Shown here: piece after piece, positions 49,186-58,344 of the stretch
Layout of the letters: the number at the start of each line of letters is the position of its first letter
Position numbering within the stretch: position 1 is the stretch's first letter
From: Rhizobium sp. SSA_523
GTDB taxonomy: Bacteria; Pseudomonadota; Alphaproteobacteria; Rhizobiales; Rhizobiaceae
Length of the DNA: 64,000 nucleotides
Assembly: GCF_030435705.1 (NCBI RefSeq)
Contig: NZ_CP129382.1
Location: 1,240,001 to 1,304,000 of the forward strand
Direction of reading: 5' to 3'
Notes under the pieces: model-generated
The model's database searches: none
What the model was told of the DNA's origin: nothing
What the model saw: only the letters and a program-made list of their open reading frames with translations
Program-made: the position numbers and the translations under genes

Positions 49186-50031
49186 CTATTCGTGAGCGGA
49201 AGGCTTCCAGCGGATGATCTTCTTCTCGGCAATCGAGACGACGAAGAACAGGATGACGGCCAGCGCCGCGGCGATCACCACCGTTGCATAGAGCAGCGGC
49301 GAGCGGAAATTATAGGTAGCCTCGATGATCAGTGCGCCGAGCCCGTAGCTGGAGCCGATCCATTCCGCCACGATCGCCCCCATCACGCTGCTGGTGGCGG
49401 CGATCTTCAAGGCGGCGAACAGAAAGGGCAAGGAGGCGGGAAGGCGCACCTTCCAGAAGATTTCGGCGTGGCTGGCCGACAGGACACGCATCAGATCGAG
49501 CATTGCCGGGTTTGCGGATTTCAACCCCTGGACCATGTTGACCAGCGTCGGGAAGAAACAGATCAACCCTGCAATGATGACCTTGGGGGCAATGCCGTTT
49601 CCGACCAGCAGCACGAGAATGGGCGCGAGCGCGATGATGGGGATCGACTTGATGATGACGGCGATCGGATAGAAGGCCCTCTCCGCAAGCGGACTGTAGA
49701 CAAACCATATCGCCAGAAGCACCGCTACGAGATTGCCGAAGACGAAGCCGAGCGCGGCCTCCAGCAGGGTCGGCAAAAGATTGGCCCAGAGCGTCGCGCC
49801 GTTCTCATGGAAGGCATACAGAACCGCGACCGGGCTTGGCGCCATGAAAGTCGGCACCGAAAAGCCCCAGACGACCAGTTGCCAGAGCGCGATGCAGCCG
49901 ATGATGGCAAGCGCCGCGGGAAGATTATCCGTCAGCGGGCCGAAGATGCGGTGGGCGGTGACAGCGCGGCGCGATGCCGTGTCCGTGCGCCTGGCTTCGG
50001 CAGGGGCGAGGGAATGGAGAGATTCGGCCAT
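49186..50031 (-). CDS. ABC transporter permease (NitT/TauT type)
   Basis: This 281-residue protein is read from ATG 50031, overlapping the ATPase stop (TGATG), with GGAGGA 6 bases upstream. It has about six hydrophobic helices and the EAA-like loop SASHAEIFWKVRLPASLPFL that contacts the ATPase. It forms the channel of the NMT1-type importer. An 87-base gap separates it from the oxidoreductase gene. Confidence 0.86.
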   Translation of the reverse strand: MAESLHSLAPAEARRTDTASRRAVTAHRIFGPLTDNLPAALAIIGCIALWQLVVWGFSVPTFMAPSPVAVLYAFHENGATLWANLLPTLLEAALGFVFGNLVAVLLAIWFVYSPLAERAFYPIAVIIKSIPIIALAPILVLLVGNGIAPKVIIAGLICFFPTLVNMVQGLKSANPAMLDLMRVLSASHAEIFWKVRLPASLPFLFAALKIAATSSVMGAIVAEWIGSSYGLGALIIEATYNFRSPLLYATVVIAAALAVILFFVVSIAEKKIIRWKPSAHE

Positions 50032-50840
50032 CAGCATTCCTCCAGCAGCCGGCGCAGATGCGCGGTGATGCGAATGAATTCGACGGTGTCGCGGATGGCC
50101 AATGTGCGCTCCGAGGGAAGATCCACCTTGACGAATTCCTTGACCCGACCCGGATGCGCGGCAAGCATCAGCACATATTCGCCGAGGAAAACCGCTTCCG
50201 GGATGGAATGGGTGACGAAGATGATCGTCGTGCCTGTCTCCTTCCACAGCCGCAGCAATTCCTCATTGAGCTTGTCACGCGTGATCTCGTCCAGCGCGCC
50301 GAAGGGTTCATCCATTAGAAGGATGCGCGGCCGGCTGACCAGCGCGCGGGCAATGGCCACACGCTGACGTTGGCCGCCCGACAATTCATGTGGCAGGGCG
50401 TTCTCCCGCCCCTGCAGACCCACCAGCGCCAGAAGCTTTTCCGGATCGGCATAGGCTTGCGTGTCCGACCGTTTGCCGACTTCGAGCGGCAAACGGACAT
50501 TGTCGAGAACGCTGCGCCAGGGCAGCAGCGTCGCCTCCTGGAAGACGAAGGCAAAATCGCGGGCCTCGCGGGCTTTCTGCGGGGACTGGCCCAGCACCGA
50601 GATCGCGCCATCGCTGATGCTGACCAGATCGGCGATACAGCGCAAAAGCGTGGACTTGCCGCAGCCGGACGGGCCGATCATGGTGACCAGCGCCCCCTTC
50701 GGAATGGTCACCGACACATCCCGAAGCGCCGTGAATACCGATTGCCCGGAGCCGAACTGCACGTCCACATGGTCGACGGACACAGCGGCGAGCTGGTCGT
50801 TCGGCGATGGCAGGTCGAGTGTTTGCTGAGCCAGGGCCAT
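50031..50840 (-). CDS. ABC transporter ATPase (NitT/TauT type)
   Basis: This 269-residue protein is read from ATG 50840. It carries GPSGCGKST, the Q-loop AFVFQEATLLPW, signature LSGGQRQRVAIARAL, Walker B ILLMDEPFGALD and the His switch VTHSIPEAV. It energises uptake with the permease and the binding protein. Confidence 0.9.
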   Translation of the reverse strand: MALAQQTLDLPSPNDQLAAVSVDHVDVQFGSGQSVFTALRDVSVTIPKGALVTMIGPSGCGKSTLLRCIADLVSISDGAISVLGQSPQKAREARDFAFVFQEATLLPWRSVLDNVRLPLEVGKRSDTQAYADPEKLLALVGLQGRENALPHELSGGQRQRVAIARALVSRPRILLMDEPFGALDEITRDKLNEELLRLWKETGTTIIFVTHSIPEAVFLGEYVLMLAAHPGRVKEFVKVDLPSERTLAIRDTVEFIRITAHLRRLLEEC

Positions 50841-50845
50841 GGCGG

Positions 50846-51880
50846 TTACCCCACCTGTTTGCGGATGTCGGCCGTCGCGTCCAGAACGGACAGCGTCATG
50901 ACATCCTCGACCGCCGGCACCTTCTCCTTGAACTGGCCGAGATCTGCGTAGGATTTGAGCTGTGCCGCCCAGTTTTCCGCGGTCATGGCGCCCCAGCCGC
51001 CGGCCTTGGTCGTTTCGGTGAAGGCAAAGGTCATCAGGGGACCGATCGCTTCCATCTCGCTTGCCCGATCGAGATTGGGGAAGGTTTCGACCAGGATGTC
51101 GACCGCCTCTTCCTGATTGTCGCGGGCATAGCCCCAGCCCCGCGCGGTCGCCGCCATCCAACCGGCCAGCTCCTTTGGATGCTCGGCCAGTTCCGTGTCG
51201 GTCGTGTAATAGACGTTTGCGTAGAGCTGGATGCCCGTATCCCAGAGCATCAGGTCGACGCGATCGTCTCCCAGGACCTTCAGGGCATTCGTATTGGTCA
51301 GCCAGCCGACCACTGCATCCGCCTGGCCGGTGACGAGCTGGTTCATATCGGCACCCATGTTGACGATCTTGACCTGATCCTCCGGCACATTGTTCTTGGC
51401 GAGCAAGGCGCGCAAGAGAATGGCGCCGGTCGGCTGGATGGCGACCGTCTTGCCGATCATATCCTGCGCGGAGCGGATCGGCTTTTCCTTCCTGGAGAAA
51501 TAGGCGTAAGGGTGTTTCTGGTAGCCCGCGGCGATCGCCTTGATCGGGATGCCGGCGCCGCGCGCCAGCATGATCGACGGGCTTGAGGAGATCTGGCCGA
51601 GCGTCGACTGGCCGGATGCAACGCCGGCCACGCCATCGACATTGGGGCCGCCGGGCACGATTTCGAGCTCCAGCCCCTGTTCGGCATAGTAGCCCTTCTT
51701 CATTGCCACGACTTCGCCCAGAAGGCCGTTGGAGGCGAGCCAGCCGAGCTGCATGCGCAGCTTTGCAGGAGACGCGCCGATGGCTGGCTGGATGGAGATG
51801 AATGTCTGTCCCGCGGCAACGGCTCCCAGGGCCGTGGCGGTTTTCATGAAGGCTCGCCTGTTGAATGAGATATGCGTCAT
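50846..51880 (-). CDS. NMT1/TauA-type substrate-binding protein
   Basis: This 344-residue protein begins with a twin-arginine-type signal (FNRRAFMKTATALG), then a hydrophobic core. The body follows the NMT1/SsuA-like fold: KLRMQLGWLASNGLLGEVVA, GVASGQSTLGQISSSP and GKTVAIQPTGAILLRALL. It should capture a small organic anion in the periplasm. It is the first gene of the importer and catabolic operon. Confidence 0.87.
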   Translation of the reverse strand: MTHISFNRRAFMKTATALGAVAAGQTFISIQPAIGASPAKLRMQLGWLASNGLLGEVVAMKKGYYAEQGLELEIVPGGPNVDGVAGVASGQSTLGQISSSPSIMLARGAGIPIKAIAAGYQKHPYAYFSRKEKPIRSAQDMIGKTVAIQPTGAILLRALLAKNNVPEDQVKIVNMGADMNQLVTGQADAVVGWLTNTNALKVLGDDRVDLMLWDTGIQLYANVYYTTDTELAEHPKELAGWMAATARGWGYARDNQEEAVDILVETFPNLDRASEMEAIGPLMTFAFTETTKAGGWGAMTAENWAAQLKSYADLGQFKEKVPAVEDVMTLSVLDATADIRKQVG

Positions 51881-52091
51881 GTGGATCCCCTCTCTTTTTC
51901 GAGATGTATTAACGGGATCATCGCCGAAGCAGGCGTTGACTTAAAGAACAATTTTGAGCGCGATCCGTTGCCGATTCAGCAAACCACGCCGCCCGGTTCT
52001 TCCCAAGCCTGTCGCCACAAAAATTGGGTTAGTGCCGATCGCCGCCCAGAGCGCGCCGGCTTTGGGCGGCGTGTCCGGGAGCACGAGGCGA
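51881..52091. other. Intergenic region
   Basis: About 210 bases hold no gene that I can support. The importer promoter should lie in it. A GC hairpin (CCCCGC 52094-52099, GCGGGG 52108-52113) overlaps the end of the next gene. Confidence 0.4.
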
Positions 52092-54869
52092 TCACCCCGC
52101 GCGAAGAGCGGGGCTTTCGGCGCGCATTCTTTCGCAGACCAGCAGGTCCGGCGTGCTCATCGGCCGGCCGAACAGATAGCCCTGGCCTTCCTCGCAGCCG
52201 AGCGACCGCAGGATGTCCCATTCCTCCTGGCTCTCGATTCCCTCGGCAACCGTCTTCAGCCGAAGTCCCTGGGAAAGCGAGAGAATGGATTGAATGATGA
52301 CGAGATTGCCCGGAGTGGCGGCGAGCCGCCGGATGAAGGACTGGTCGATCTTCAGTTTGTCGAGCGGCATGGAGGTCATATAGCTCAGGCTCGAATAGCC
52401 GGTGCCGAAATCGTCGAGCGCGATCGACAGTCCCATATCGCGCAGCACGGCAATCAGGTCGAGCACGGCGCGCGAGCCTTCGACAAAGGCCGATTCGGTA
52501 ATTTCGAGGTGAAGCCGGCCGGGTGCCAGGCCGCTCTCCGCCAGGGCATGCCGCACATCATCGAGCAGCCCGCCAGCCTGGATCTGCACCCCGGAGACAT
52601 TCACGGCAACGCTCATAGGGGATGGCCACTGGCGCGCCGCGCGACAGGCCTCGACAAGTGCGAAGCGGCCGAGATCGCGGATGAAGCCGCTCGCTTCCGC
52701 GACAGGGATGAATTCCGCCGGGGAGACGGCACCGGTTTCCGGATGGTTCCAGCGTAGCAATGCCTCGGCACCCACCACGGCGCCGGTCTTCAGATCCACC
52801 TGCGGCTGATAGAGAAGGAAGAACTCGCCGCGCTGCAGCCCGGCGCGCATCTCATGCTCCAGCCGCCGCGCCCGCTCCTGACGGCTGGCAAGGGCAGGAT
52901 CGAATTCCCGCCACCAATGGCTGCTGACGCTGCAGGCGCTTTCCAGCGCCGCCTCGCTATAGGCGAGACTGTTGGCCGGGGGTTCGTCATTGGCCTGGCT
53001 GCGATAAAGGCCGATCCGGACATCCACCGGGATCATCGACCCACCGAGATCGATCGGATCCTTGAAGAGCTCGGCCACAGCACCGGCCAAAGCCTCCGCG
53101 GCACCTGCATGGCCGTCGCGAATGGCGATGACGAACCTGTCCGGTCCCAGCCGGCCGAGAAGCAGCGCCTGGGGCAGAGACCGCAAGCGGTCGGCCAGCG
53201 CCGGCAGCAGGCGGTCCGAAAGCATAGTGCCCAGAACCTTGGCGACGACCTCGAAACGATGGAAACCGACCGCCGCAACGATCACCGGCCCGCTCTCGCG
53301 CGCGAGGCGAACGGCGAATTCCCGCCGATTGAGCAGCCCGGTGAGCTCGTCGGTCTGCGACAGACGCAAGAGCTCCTGTTCATATTTGCGCTGGGCGGTC
53401 CGGTCCCTGACGATCAGGCTGCCGATGAAGGAGGACTGGTCTGTGCCACCCCGCTCGAGATGCACCACGCGGGGCGATATGGTGAGGGATGCTTCGAAAT
53501 AGCGGCGCGTCGGCGGTTCGTCGGTCGAAAAATGGATGGTCTCCGCGAGCGAGTGCCCAGGCTCCGTCCGGTAGTTTTCCGCCATGCGCTCGACAGCCGA
53601 TGACAGATCCGCCGGAAGCGTGCGGTCCAGTCGCCGTGCCTCGGCGCGCTTGCGCGGCCAGAGCGCAGCCGCCGATTGGCTTGCCTCGACGATCGTCAGG
53701 CGGTCGTCGAAGACGATGACGGCATCGGAGCTTTCGGCAATGATCTGCTGCAGGACCGTGCGCGCCAGACGACGGTCCGCCATGGCGCGGCGCAGGAGAA
53801 AGCGGTTGAAATCGAACTTCTCGCTGATGAAGAGGCAGAGGCCCAGCAGCACGATCGTCCAGCTTTCGCCGGTGTGCAAGATAAGGGCGCCGGACTGCTG
53901 GAGCCAGAGCGCTGCGGCTTCCATCCCGACAATCGCAAGCCCTGTCGCCGCCACGCCCGACAGGACCGGGACACGTCTTGCCGCAAGGGCCGCCGCGATG
54001 ACGGCCGCGACCAGAAGAAGCTCCAGCGGAAGCTGGTCCACCGCGCCGAGCAGGCGATCCTGCAGGATGGTCTCGGCCGCCAGAATGTGGATCAGCGGGC
54101 CGCTGATCGCCCCGTGCACTGGCACCGGATAGATGTCCTTCAATTCGGTCGCATAGGCGCCGATGACGATCGTCTTGCCCTGCAGGCTCGAAGCCGGGAT
54201 CTTGCCGGCCAGCAGATCCGAAACGGAAAAAGTCGGAATGGTCGTCGGCTGGATCGAATAATCGATGGGAAAGGTCCCGTCCGGGCCCTCGTAGCCCGCC
54301 AGCACGGTTGCGACGGTCTGGATGCGCAGACCCTCCGCATCATCCGAGGTGGCGAACCGGCTGACAAGACCCGCATCATCCAGCGCGACATTGGCAAAGG
54401 CCGGCCAGGCCATATCGGAGAAGAGCGCGATCGGCTTCGTCAGATCGACGGCGGAAAGCTCTCCCGCCTTTCCGTGCTGCTTGAAGATTGGAAGGATGAC
54501 GCCGCCCCCGGCACGGTCCAGCGCCTCGGCCAGCTTGGCGTCCTCCTGAGGGGACGATGGCGTGCTGAAATCGATGTCGAAGAAGATGTCCTTCGGATCG
54601 AAATGCGACAGCGAATCCAGGATATCGGCATAGATGCCGCGGGGCCATGGCCAGACGCCGATCTTCTCCAGGCTGTCCTTATCGATCGCTATGAAGGCGA
54701 TCTGCTGCGAGGCGTCACGCTGGAAGGCCGAGAAGCGGAGCTCTCCGAGGAACTGGTCGATCACGGCGGTGACCGGCCGGAAGGCGCCAAAGGGCGCCAG
54801 AAGAGCAAGCAGGATGAGACAGACCCGCGGGATATGCTGAAAGGCGGCGCGGTGTGTGCCAAATGCCAT
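52092..54869 (-). CDS. CHASE2-PAS-(degenerate GGDEF)-EAL cyclic-di-GMP phosphodiesterase
   Basis: This 925-residue protein is read from ATG 54869, with GAGGGGG upstream. Order of domains: periplasmic CHASE2 (about 20-280), membrane helices (about 280-360), PAS (about 375-490), a GGDEF remnant (RLGPDRF in place of GGDEF, inactive) and EAL with AEALLRW, EITESAF, DDFGTGYSSLSY and KIDQSFI intact. It should hydrolyse cyclic di-GMP under control of periplasmic input. The upstream FecR-domain gene is the likely sensor partner. Confidence 0.88.
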   Translation of the reverse strand: MAFGTHRAAFQHIPRVCLILLALLAPFGAFRPVTAVIDQFLGELRFSAFQRDASQQIAFIAIDKDSLEKIGVWPWPRGIYADILDSLSHFDPKDIFFDIDFSTPSSPQEDAKLAEALDRAGGGVILPIFKQHGKAGELSAVDLTKPIALFSDMAWPAFANVALDDAGLVSRFATSDDAEGLRIQTVATVLAGYEGPDGTFPIDYSIQPTTIPTFSVSDLLAGKIPASSLQGKTIVIGAYATELKDIYPVPVHGAISGPLIHILAAETILQDRLLGAVDQLPLELLLVAAVIAAALAARRVPVLSGVAATGLAIVGMEAAALWLQQSGALILHTGESWTIVLLGLCLFISEKFDFNRFLLRRAMADRRLARTVLQQIIAESSDAVIVFDDRLTIVEASQSAAALWPRKRAEARRLDRTLPADLSSAVERMAENYRTEPGHSLAETIHFSTDEPPTRRYFEASLTISPRVVHLERGGTDQSSFIGSLIVRDRTAQRKYEQELLRLSQTDELTGLLNRREFAVRLARESGPVIVAAVGFHRFEVVAKVLGTMLSDRLLPALADRLRSLPQALLLGRLGPDRFVIAIRDGHAGAAEALAGAVAELFKDPIDLGGSMIPVDVRIGLYRSQANDEPPANSLAYSEAALESACSVSSHWWREFDPALASRQERARRLEHEMRAGLQRGEFFLLYQPQVDLKTGAVVGAEALLRWNHPETGAVSPAEFIPVAEASGFIRDLGRFALVEACRAARQWPSPMSVAVNVSGVQIQAGGLLDDVRHALAESGLAPGRLHLEITESAFVEGSRAVLDLIAVLRDMGLSIALDDFGTGYSSLSYMTSMPLDKLKIDQSFIRRLAATPGNLVIIQSILSLSQGLRLKTVAEGIESQEEWDILRSLGCEEGQGYLFGRPMSTPDLLVCERMRAESPALRAG

Positions 54870-54910
54870 TGCCTGTCCCCCTCGCCGCAGCCTCTGCCCC
54901 AAAGCCGGTC

Positions 54911-55540
54911 TTACCGGCCGTTGCCGCCGCCATTGCCGTTGCCGCCGCCGTTGCCGCCGCCATTGCCGTTGCCGCCGCCGTTGTTGCCGCCGCCATTGCC
55001 ATTGCCGCCACCGTTGTTGCCGCCGCCGTTGCCGTTGCCGCCGCCGTTGCCGCCACCGTTGCCATTGCCGCCGCCATTGTTGCCGCCGCCGCCGCCGTTG
55101 TTGCCGCCGCCGTTGCCGCCGCCGCCGTTGCCGCCACCGTTGCCGTTGCCGCCACCGTTGCCGCCGCCATTACCGTTGCCGCCGCCGTTGCCGCCACCGT
55201 TGTTGCCGCCGCCATTGTTGCCGCCGCCGTTGCCGTTGCCGCCACCGTTGCCATTGCCGCCGCCACCGTTGCCGCCACCATTGCCGTTGCCGCCGCCACC
55301 GTTGCCGCCACCATTGCCGTTGCCGCCGCCACCGTTGCCGCCACCATTGCCGTTGCCGCCACCATTGTTGCCGCCGCCGTTGCCATTGGCGCCGCCGTTG
55401 CCGTTGCCGTTGCCGTTGCCGCCGCCATTACCATTGCCGTTGCCGCCGCCACCGTTGCCGCCACCATTGCCGTTGCCGCCACCATTGTTGCCGCCGCCGT
55501 TGCCATTGGCGCCGCCGTTGCCGTTGCCGAGGCCAGCATT
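54911..55540. repeat. GCC-rich simple-sequence repeat coding the Gly/Asn tail
   Basis: About 630 bases consist of GCC/GTT/ATT-type triplets encoding GGN and GNG units on the minus strand. Such tracts change length by slippage or recombination and can vary between strains. Confidence 0.9.
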
Positions 55541-56317
55541 GGAATTGCTACCGGCATCGTTTCCGCTGTTTCCGCCGCCATTGCCACCGCCACCCGGACC
55601 ATTATCGCCGCGCTCGCCGTCCTGCCCTGCTGTGGCATTGTCGCTGGCAAAGCCGCCGCCTGCAGAGGTGGTCGCAGCGCCCTGACCCTCGAGAGCTGTT
55701 GCGCCGGCCGCAAGCACGCTGGCGGAGCTCGGCGCCCCGGCCGAGATCGAAGGCGTCGAGGCCACACCTGCGACACTCATTCCTTTATCCTTGTCAACCG
55801 CGGCGCTCTGGCCCGGTCCGACATTCGTCGACTGACCGCTGGCAAAGGCCTTGACCTCCACGAGACCCTCTTCGACGGATACATTCGCGGATCTCTTGCC
55901 GACCGACACCCTGAAGCTCGTGCCTTTCACGACGGCGGCGAGATACGGCGTCTGCACCGTTGTATGCGGCCGGTTACGCTTCTCGATCTCCAGATCCAGG
56001 GTGCCGCTCTGCTGGAAGATCTCGGTGGTCTTGCGGAAGAAGCCCGACGTTGTCATTCCTGCGAGAGTATTGGGCTGGAGGGTGAGGCTTTCCACCCCGC
56101 GCGTCAGCTGGACACGGCCTTTCGGGCCAGTGGAGATCCAGGCCTTGTTGGGAATCATGTCGCCCACCTGAACAGGAAGCCAGGTGCTATTGTCGGTGGT
56201 GACCTTGACGTTCCGGGTCGTCATCTTGACCTGCCACTCGTTCGCCGCCTGCGCGGACGAATACATGAACACGACCATCAATAGTGCCAGCCACCAACGC
56301 ATGCTGCGATCCCCCAT
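54911..56317 (-). CDS. FecR-domain protein with long Gly/Asn-rich tail
   Basis: This 468-residue protein is read from ATG 56317, 6 bases after AGGA; ATG 56323 adds two residues. A signal peptide (WWLALLMVVFMYSSAQA) leads to a FecR-type domain (about 25-165; KGRVQLTRG, TPYLAAVVKGTSFRV). A Gly/Asn repeat tail of about 220 residues follows, built from GGN and GNG units. FecR domains elsewhere are often encoded next to CHASE2 proteins, as here. The tail is expected to be disordered or form a surface polymer-like layer. Confidence 0.84.
   Translation of the reverse strand: MGDRSMRWWLALLMVVFMYSSAQAANEWQVKMTTRNVKVTTDNSTWLPVQVGDMIPNKAWISTGPKGRVQLTRGVESLTLQPNTLAGMTTSGFFRKTTEIFQQSGTLDLEIEKRNRPHTTVQTPYLAAVVKGTSFRVSVGKRSANVSVEEGLVEVKAFASGQSTNVGPGQSAAVDKDKGMSVAGVASTPSISAGAPSSASVLAAGATALEGQGAATTSAGGGFASDNATAGQDGERGDNGPGGGGNGGGNSGNDAGSNSNAGLGNGNGGANGNGGGNNGGGNGNGGGNGGGGNGNGNGGGNGNGNGNGGANGNGGGNNGGGNGNGGGNGGGGNGNGGGNGGGGNGNGGGNGGGGNGNGGGNGNGGGNNGGGNNGGGNGGGNGNGGGNGGGNGNGGGNGGGGNGGGNNGGGGGNNGGGNGNGGGNGGGNGNGGGNNGGGNGNGGGNNGGGNGNGGGNGGGNGNGGGNGR
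55321..55529. repeat. 120-bp tandem repeat inside the tail
   Basis: Bases 55321-55409 are identical to 55441-55529, an 89-bp match at a 120-bp period. The duplication is longer than the triplet background, so it marks a recent expansion of the Gly/Asn tail. Confidence 0.85.
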
Positions 56318-56443
56318 ACTCATTCCTAATGAGTGTAGGAGCTGGATTAAAATCTCCTGAAGGAAGTTTGAGCAAATGTCGGATTTCTAACGTTTATTAG
56401 GTTGTAATTATACTCATCCGGCATTTTGTGAGGGTAGTCCTGG

Positions 56444-57778
56444 TCAGCCGGAGCCCGGGGCGGCATCGGAGGCGGGTGTGGCCGGCCCCTGCAGCCCGGG
56501 CGGTGGCGTTACCTCGGCATCCGGATCGCGTCCCTGGCTGCGGTCCAGCAGCCGCATGACCGGCGTTACGGTCAGACCGTGCAGCAGAACAGAAAACAGC
56601 ACGACCAGCCCCAGTATGGCCCAGAGACGATCCCCGCCCTCTGCGGGCATATGGTTCAGGCCATAAGCGAGATAGTAGAAGGATCCGACGCCGCGAATGC
56701 CGAAAAAGGCAAGTGTCAGCTTCTCCCGCCATTCCGCTTTGAAGCCGATCAGGCCAACGGCACCGGCAATCGGTCGGATCACCAGGATGATGACCAAGGC
56801 GGCCACCACATCCATGGGAACAAGCGGTGTCAGGAGGCCGCTGACCAGGGCGCCGCCGAACAGCACGAGCAGGATCATCATGGCCAATCGCTCGACCTGC
56901 TCTGTCACGTCATGCATCTCGCGATGGAAGTCGTGCGAGCGATGGGCATGGCGCAAGGTCAAGGCCGTGATGAAGACGGCGAGGAAACCGTAGCACTCGA
57001 TCATCTCGGTCAGGCCATAGGAGACGAAGGTCGCGGCGATGGCGATCAGCCCGTCGCCCGTCTGCACCAGCTTGGTTTCGGCCGGCATGCGGAATGTCAG
57101 CCAGCCGAACAGACGGCCGACCAGCCAGCCGCCGACGACGCCGGCGGCGATCTCCCACACCACATTGTGGAGAACCCATTGGGTGAACCAGGGCTCGCCG
57201 CTCTTTGCCGACACGGCCAGGACGATTGCGAGATTGACGAAAGGAAAGGCAAAGCCGTCGTTCAGCCCGGCCTCCGAGGTCAGCCCAAAGCGCACCTCGT
57301 CCTCCTGGCCGGATTTCGGCGGGCCAACCTGCACATCGGCGGCCAGCACCGGATCGGTCGGTGCGAGACTGGCGCCGAGCAGCAGCGCGATTGCAAGCGG
57401 CAGGCCGAGACCCCAGACGCCGAGCAGGGTAATGGCGGCGATGCTGAGCGGCATGGTGATGGCGAGCAGGCGCCAGGTCACGCTCCACCGCCGCCAGCTG
57501 AAGACGCGATCGAGTTTCAGGCCCGCGCCCATCAGGGCGATGATGACGACAAATTCGGTGAAGCGCTCGGTGATATCCGGATAGGTCGAAGGCAGCGGCT
57601 CGCCGGAAACGCGGGGAATGAGGAACAGGCCGGCGCCGATCGCGATGCAGACGATCGGAAGCGAGAGCGGCAGGCGCTGCAGCGCCAGGGGCAGCCAGGC
57701 AACGAGAGCGATGAGGAAGCCCATGCCCGTCAGCACCAGAATGTAAGGGTCAGGCGACCAGTCGCTTATATTCATCAT
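56444..57778 (-). CDS. CPA1-type cation/proton antiporter
   Basis: This 444-residue protein is read from ATG 57778 (TTG 57787 is longer). It has about twelve hydrophobic helices, an ASLAPTDPVLAADVQVGPPK segment and EAGLNDGFAFPF with conserved Asp/Asn of Na+/H+ exchangers, and a C-terminal FFGIRGVGSFYYLAY. It moves Na+ or K+ against protons and helps pH or salt homeostasis. It is on the same strand as the upstream HxlR gene, but that is 45 bases away and unrelated. Confidence 0.87.
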   Translation of the reverse strand: MMNISDWSPDPYILVLTGMGFLIALVAWLPLALQRLPLSLPIVCIAIGAGLFLIPRVSGEPLPSTYPDITERFTEFVVIIALMGAGLKLDRVFSWRRWSVTWRLLAITMPLSIAAITLLGVWGLGLPLAIALLLGASLAPTDPVLAADVQVGPPKSGQEDEVRFGLTSEAGLNDGFAFPFVNLAIVLAVSAKSGEPWFTQWVLHNVVWEIAAGVVGGWLVGRLFGWLTFRMPAETKLVQTGDGLIAIAATFVSYGLTEMIECYGFLAVFITALTLRHAHRSHDFHREMHDVTEQVERLAMMILLVLFGGALVSGLLTPLVPMDVVAALVIILVIRPIAGAVGLIGFKAEWREKLTLAFFGIRGVGSFYYLAYGLNHMPAEGGDRLWAILGLVVLFSVLLHGLTVTPVMRLLDRSQGRDPDAEVTPPPGLQGPATPASDAAPGSG

Positions 57779-57823
57779 CCCAACCAAACGAAGAAGCGGG
57801 ATTTTCGATCCCGCCGCCCGCCG

Positions 57824-58279
57824 TCAGCCGATCCGGATCAGTCTGGCCGGAGCCTTGGCGCGGCTGTCATAACCTTCCCGGGCGCCCTCGATTGCCGCCT
57901 TGTGCTGCCTGCTCCAGGTGACCAGTGCCGCCACCTGACCGGCAAAGGCGCGGCCAAGCTCCGTCAATTCATAGGTGACGCTCGGAGGCACTGTCGCCTC
58001 GACGTCGCGGCGGACATGGCCATCCCGCTCCAGCCGCCGCAGCGTCAGGGTCATCATGCGCTGCGACACGCCGCCAAGGGCGCGCTCCAGCTCCCGGTAG
58101 CGGCGCGGACCGGCGGAAAGCTCGGCCAGCGTCATCACCGTCCACTGCTCGCCCAGCCGGTCCAGCACCAGCCGTATGCCGCAATCTTCATGACCGGGCG
58201 CGCCGCAGGGCTCGAGCGTTGCGTCCCTTTCATCAGGATGCGGATCAGCGGGGCGAACAGGAATGTGCGTGGCAGACAA
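57824..58279 (-). CDS. HxlR-family transcriptional regulator
   Basis: This 151-residue protein has the winged helix of HxlR: LVLDRLGEQWTVMTLAELSA, then RRYRELERALGGVSQRMMTL. The N-terminal CGAPGHEDCG cysteines may sense redox or electrophiles. It is divergent from the NmrA-type gene, the arrangement known for E. coli ytfH and qorB, so it probably represses that gene until a quinone-like signal arrives. Confidence 0.86.
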   Translation of the reverse strand: MSATHIPVRPADPHPDERDATLEPCGAPGHEDCGIRLVLDRLGEQWTVMTLAELSAGPRRYRELERALGGVSQRMMTLTLRRLERDGHVRRDVEATVPPSVTYELTELGRAFAGQVAALVTWSRQHKAAIEGAREGYDSRAKAPARLIRIG

Positions 58280-58344
58280 GATTGTGCCTCCTTATGAGCA
58301 GGGTCGAAACGTCCTAGGGTCCCACCAATTGGAAAGGGACGTCA

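Noticed and set aside
53676..55685. Long plus-strand proline-rich frame
   Set aside because: It is the complement of the minus-strand EAL gene and the Gly/Asn repeat; the proline runs are the shadow of the GGN repeats.
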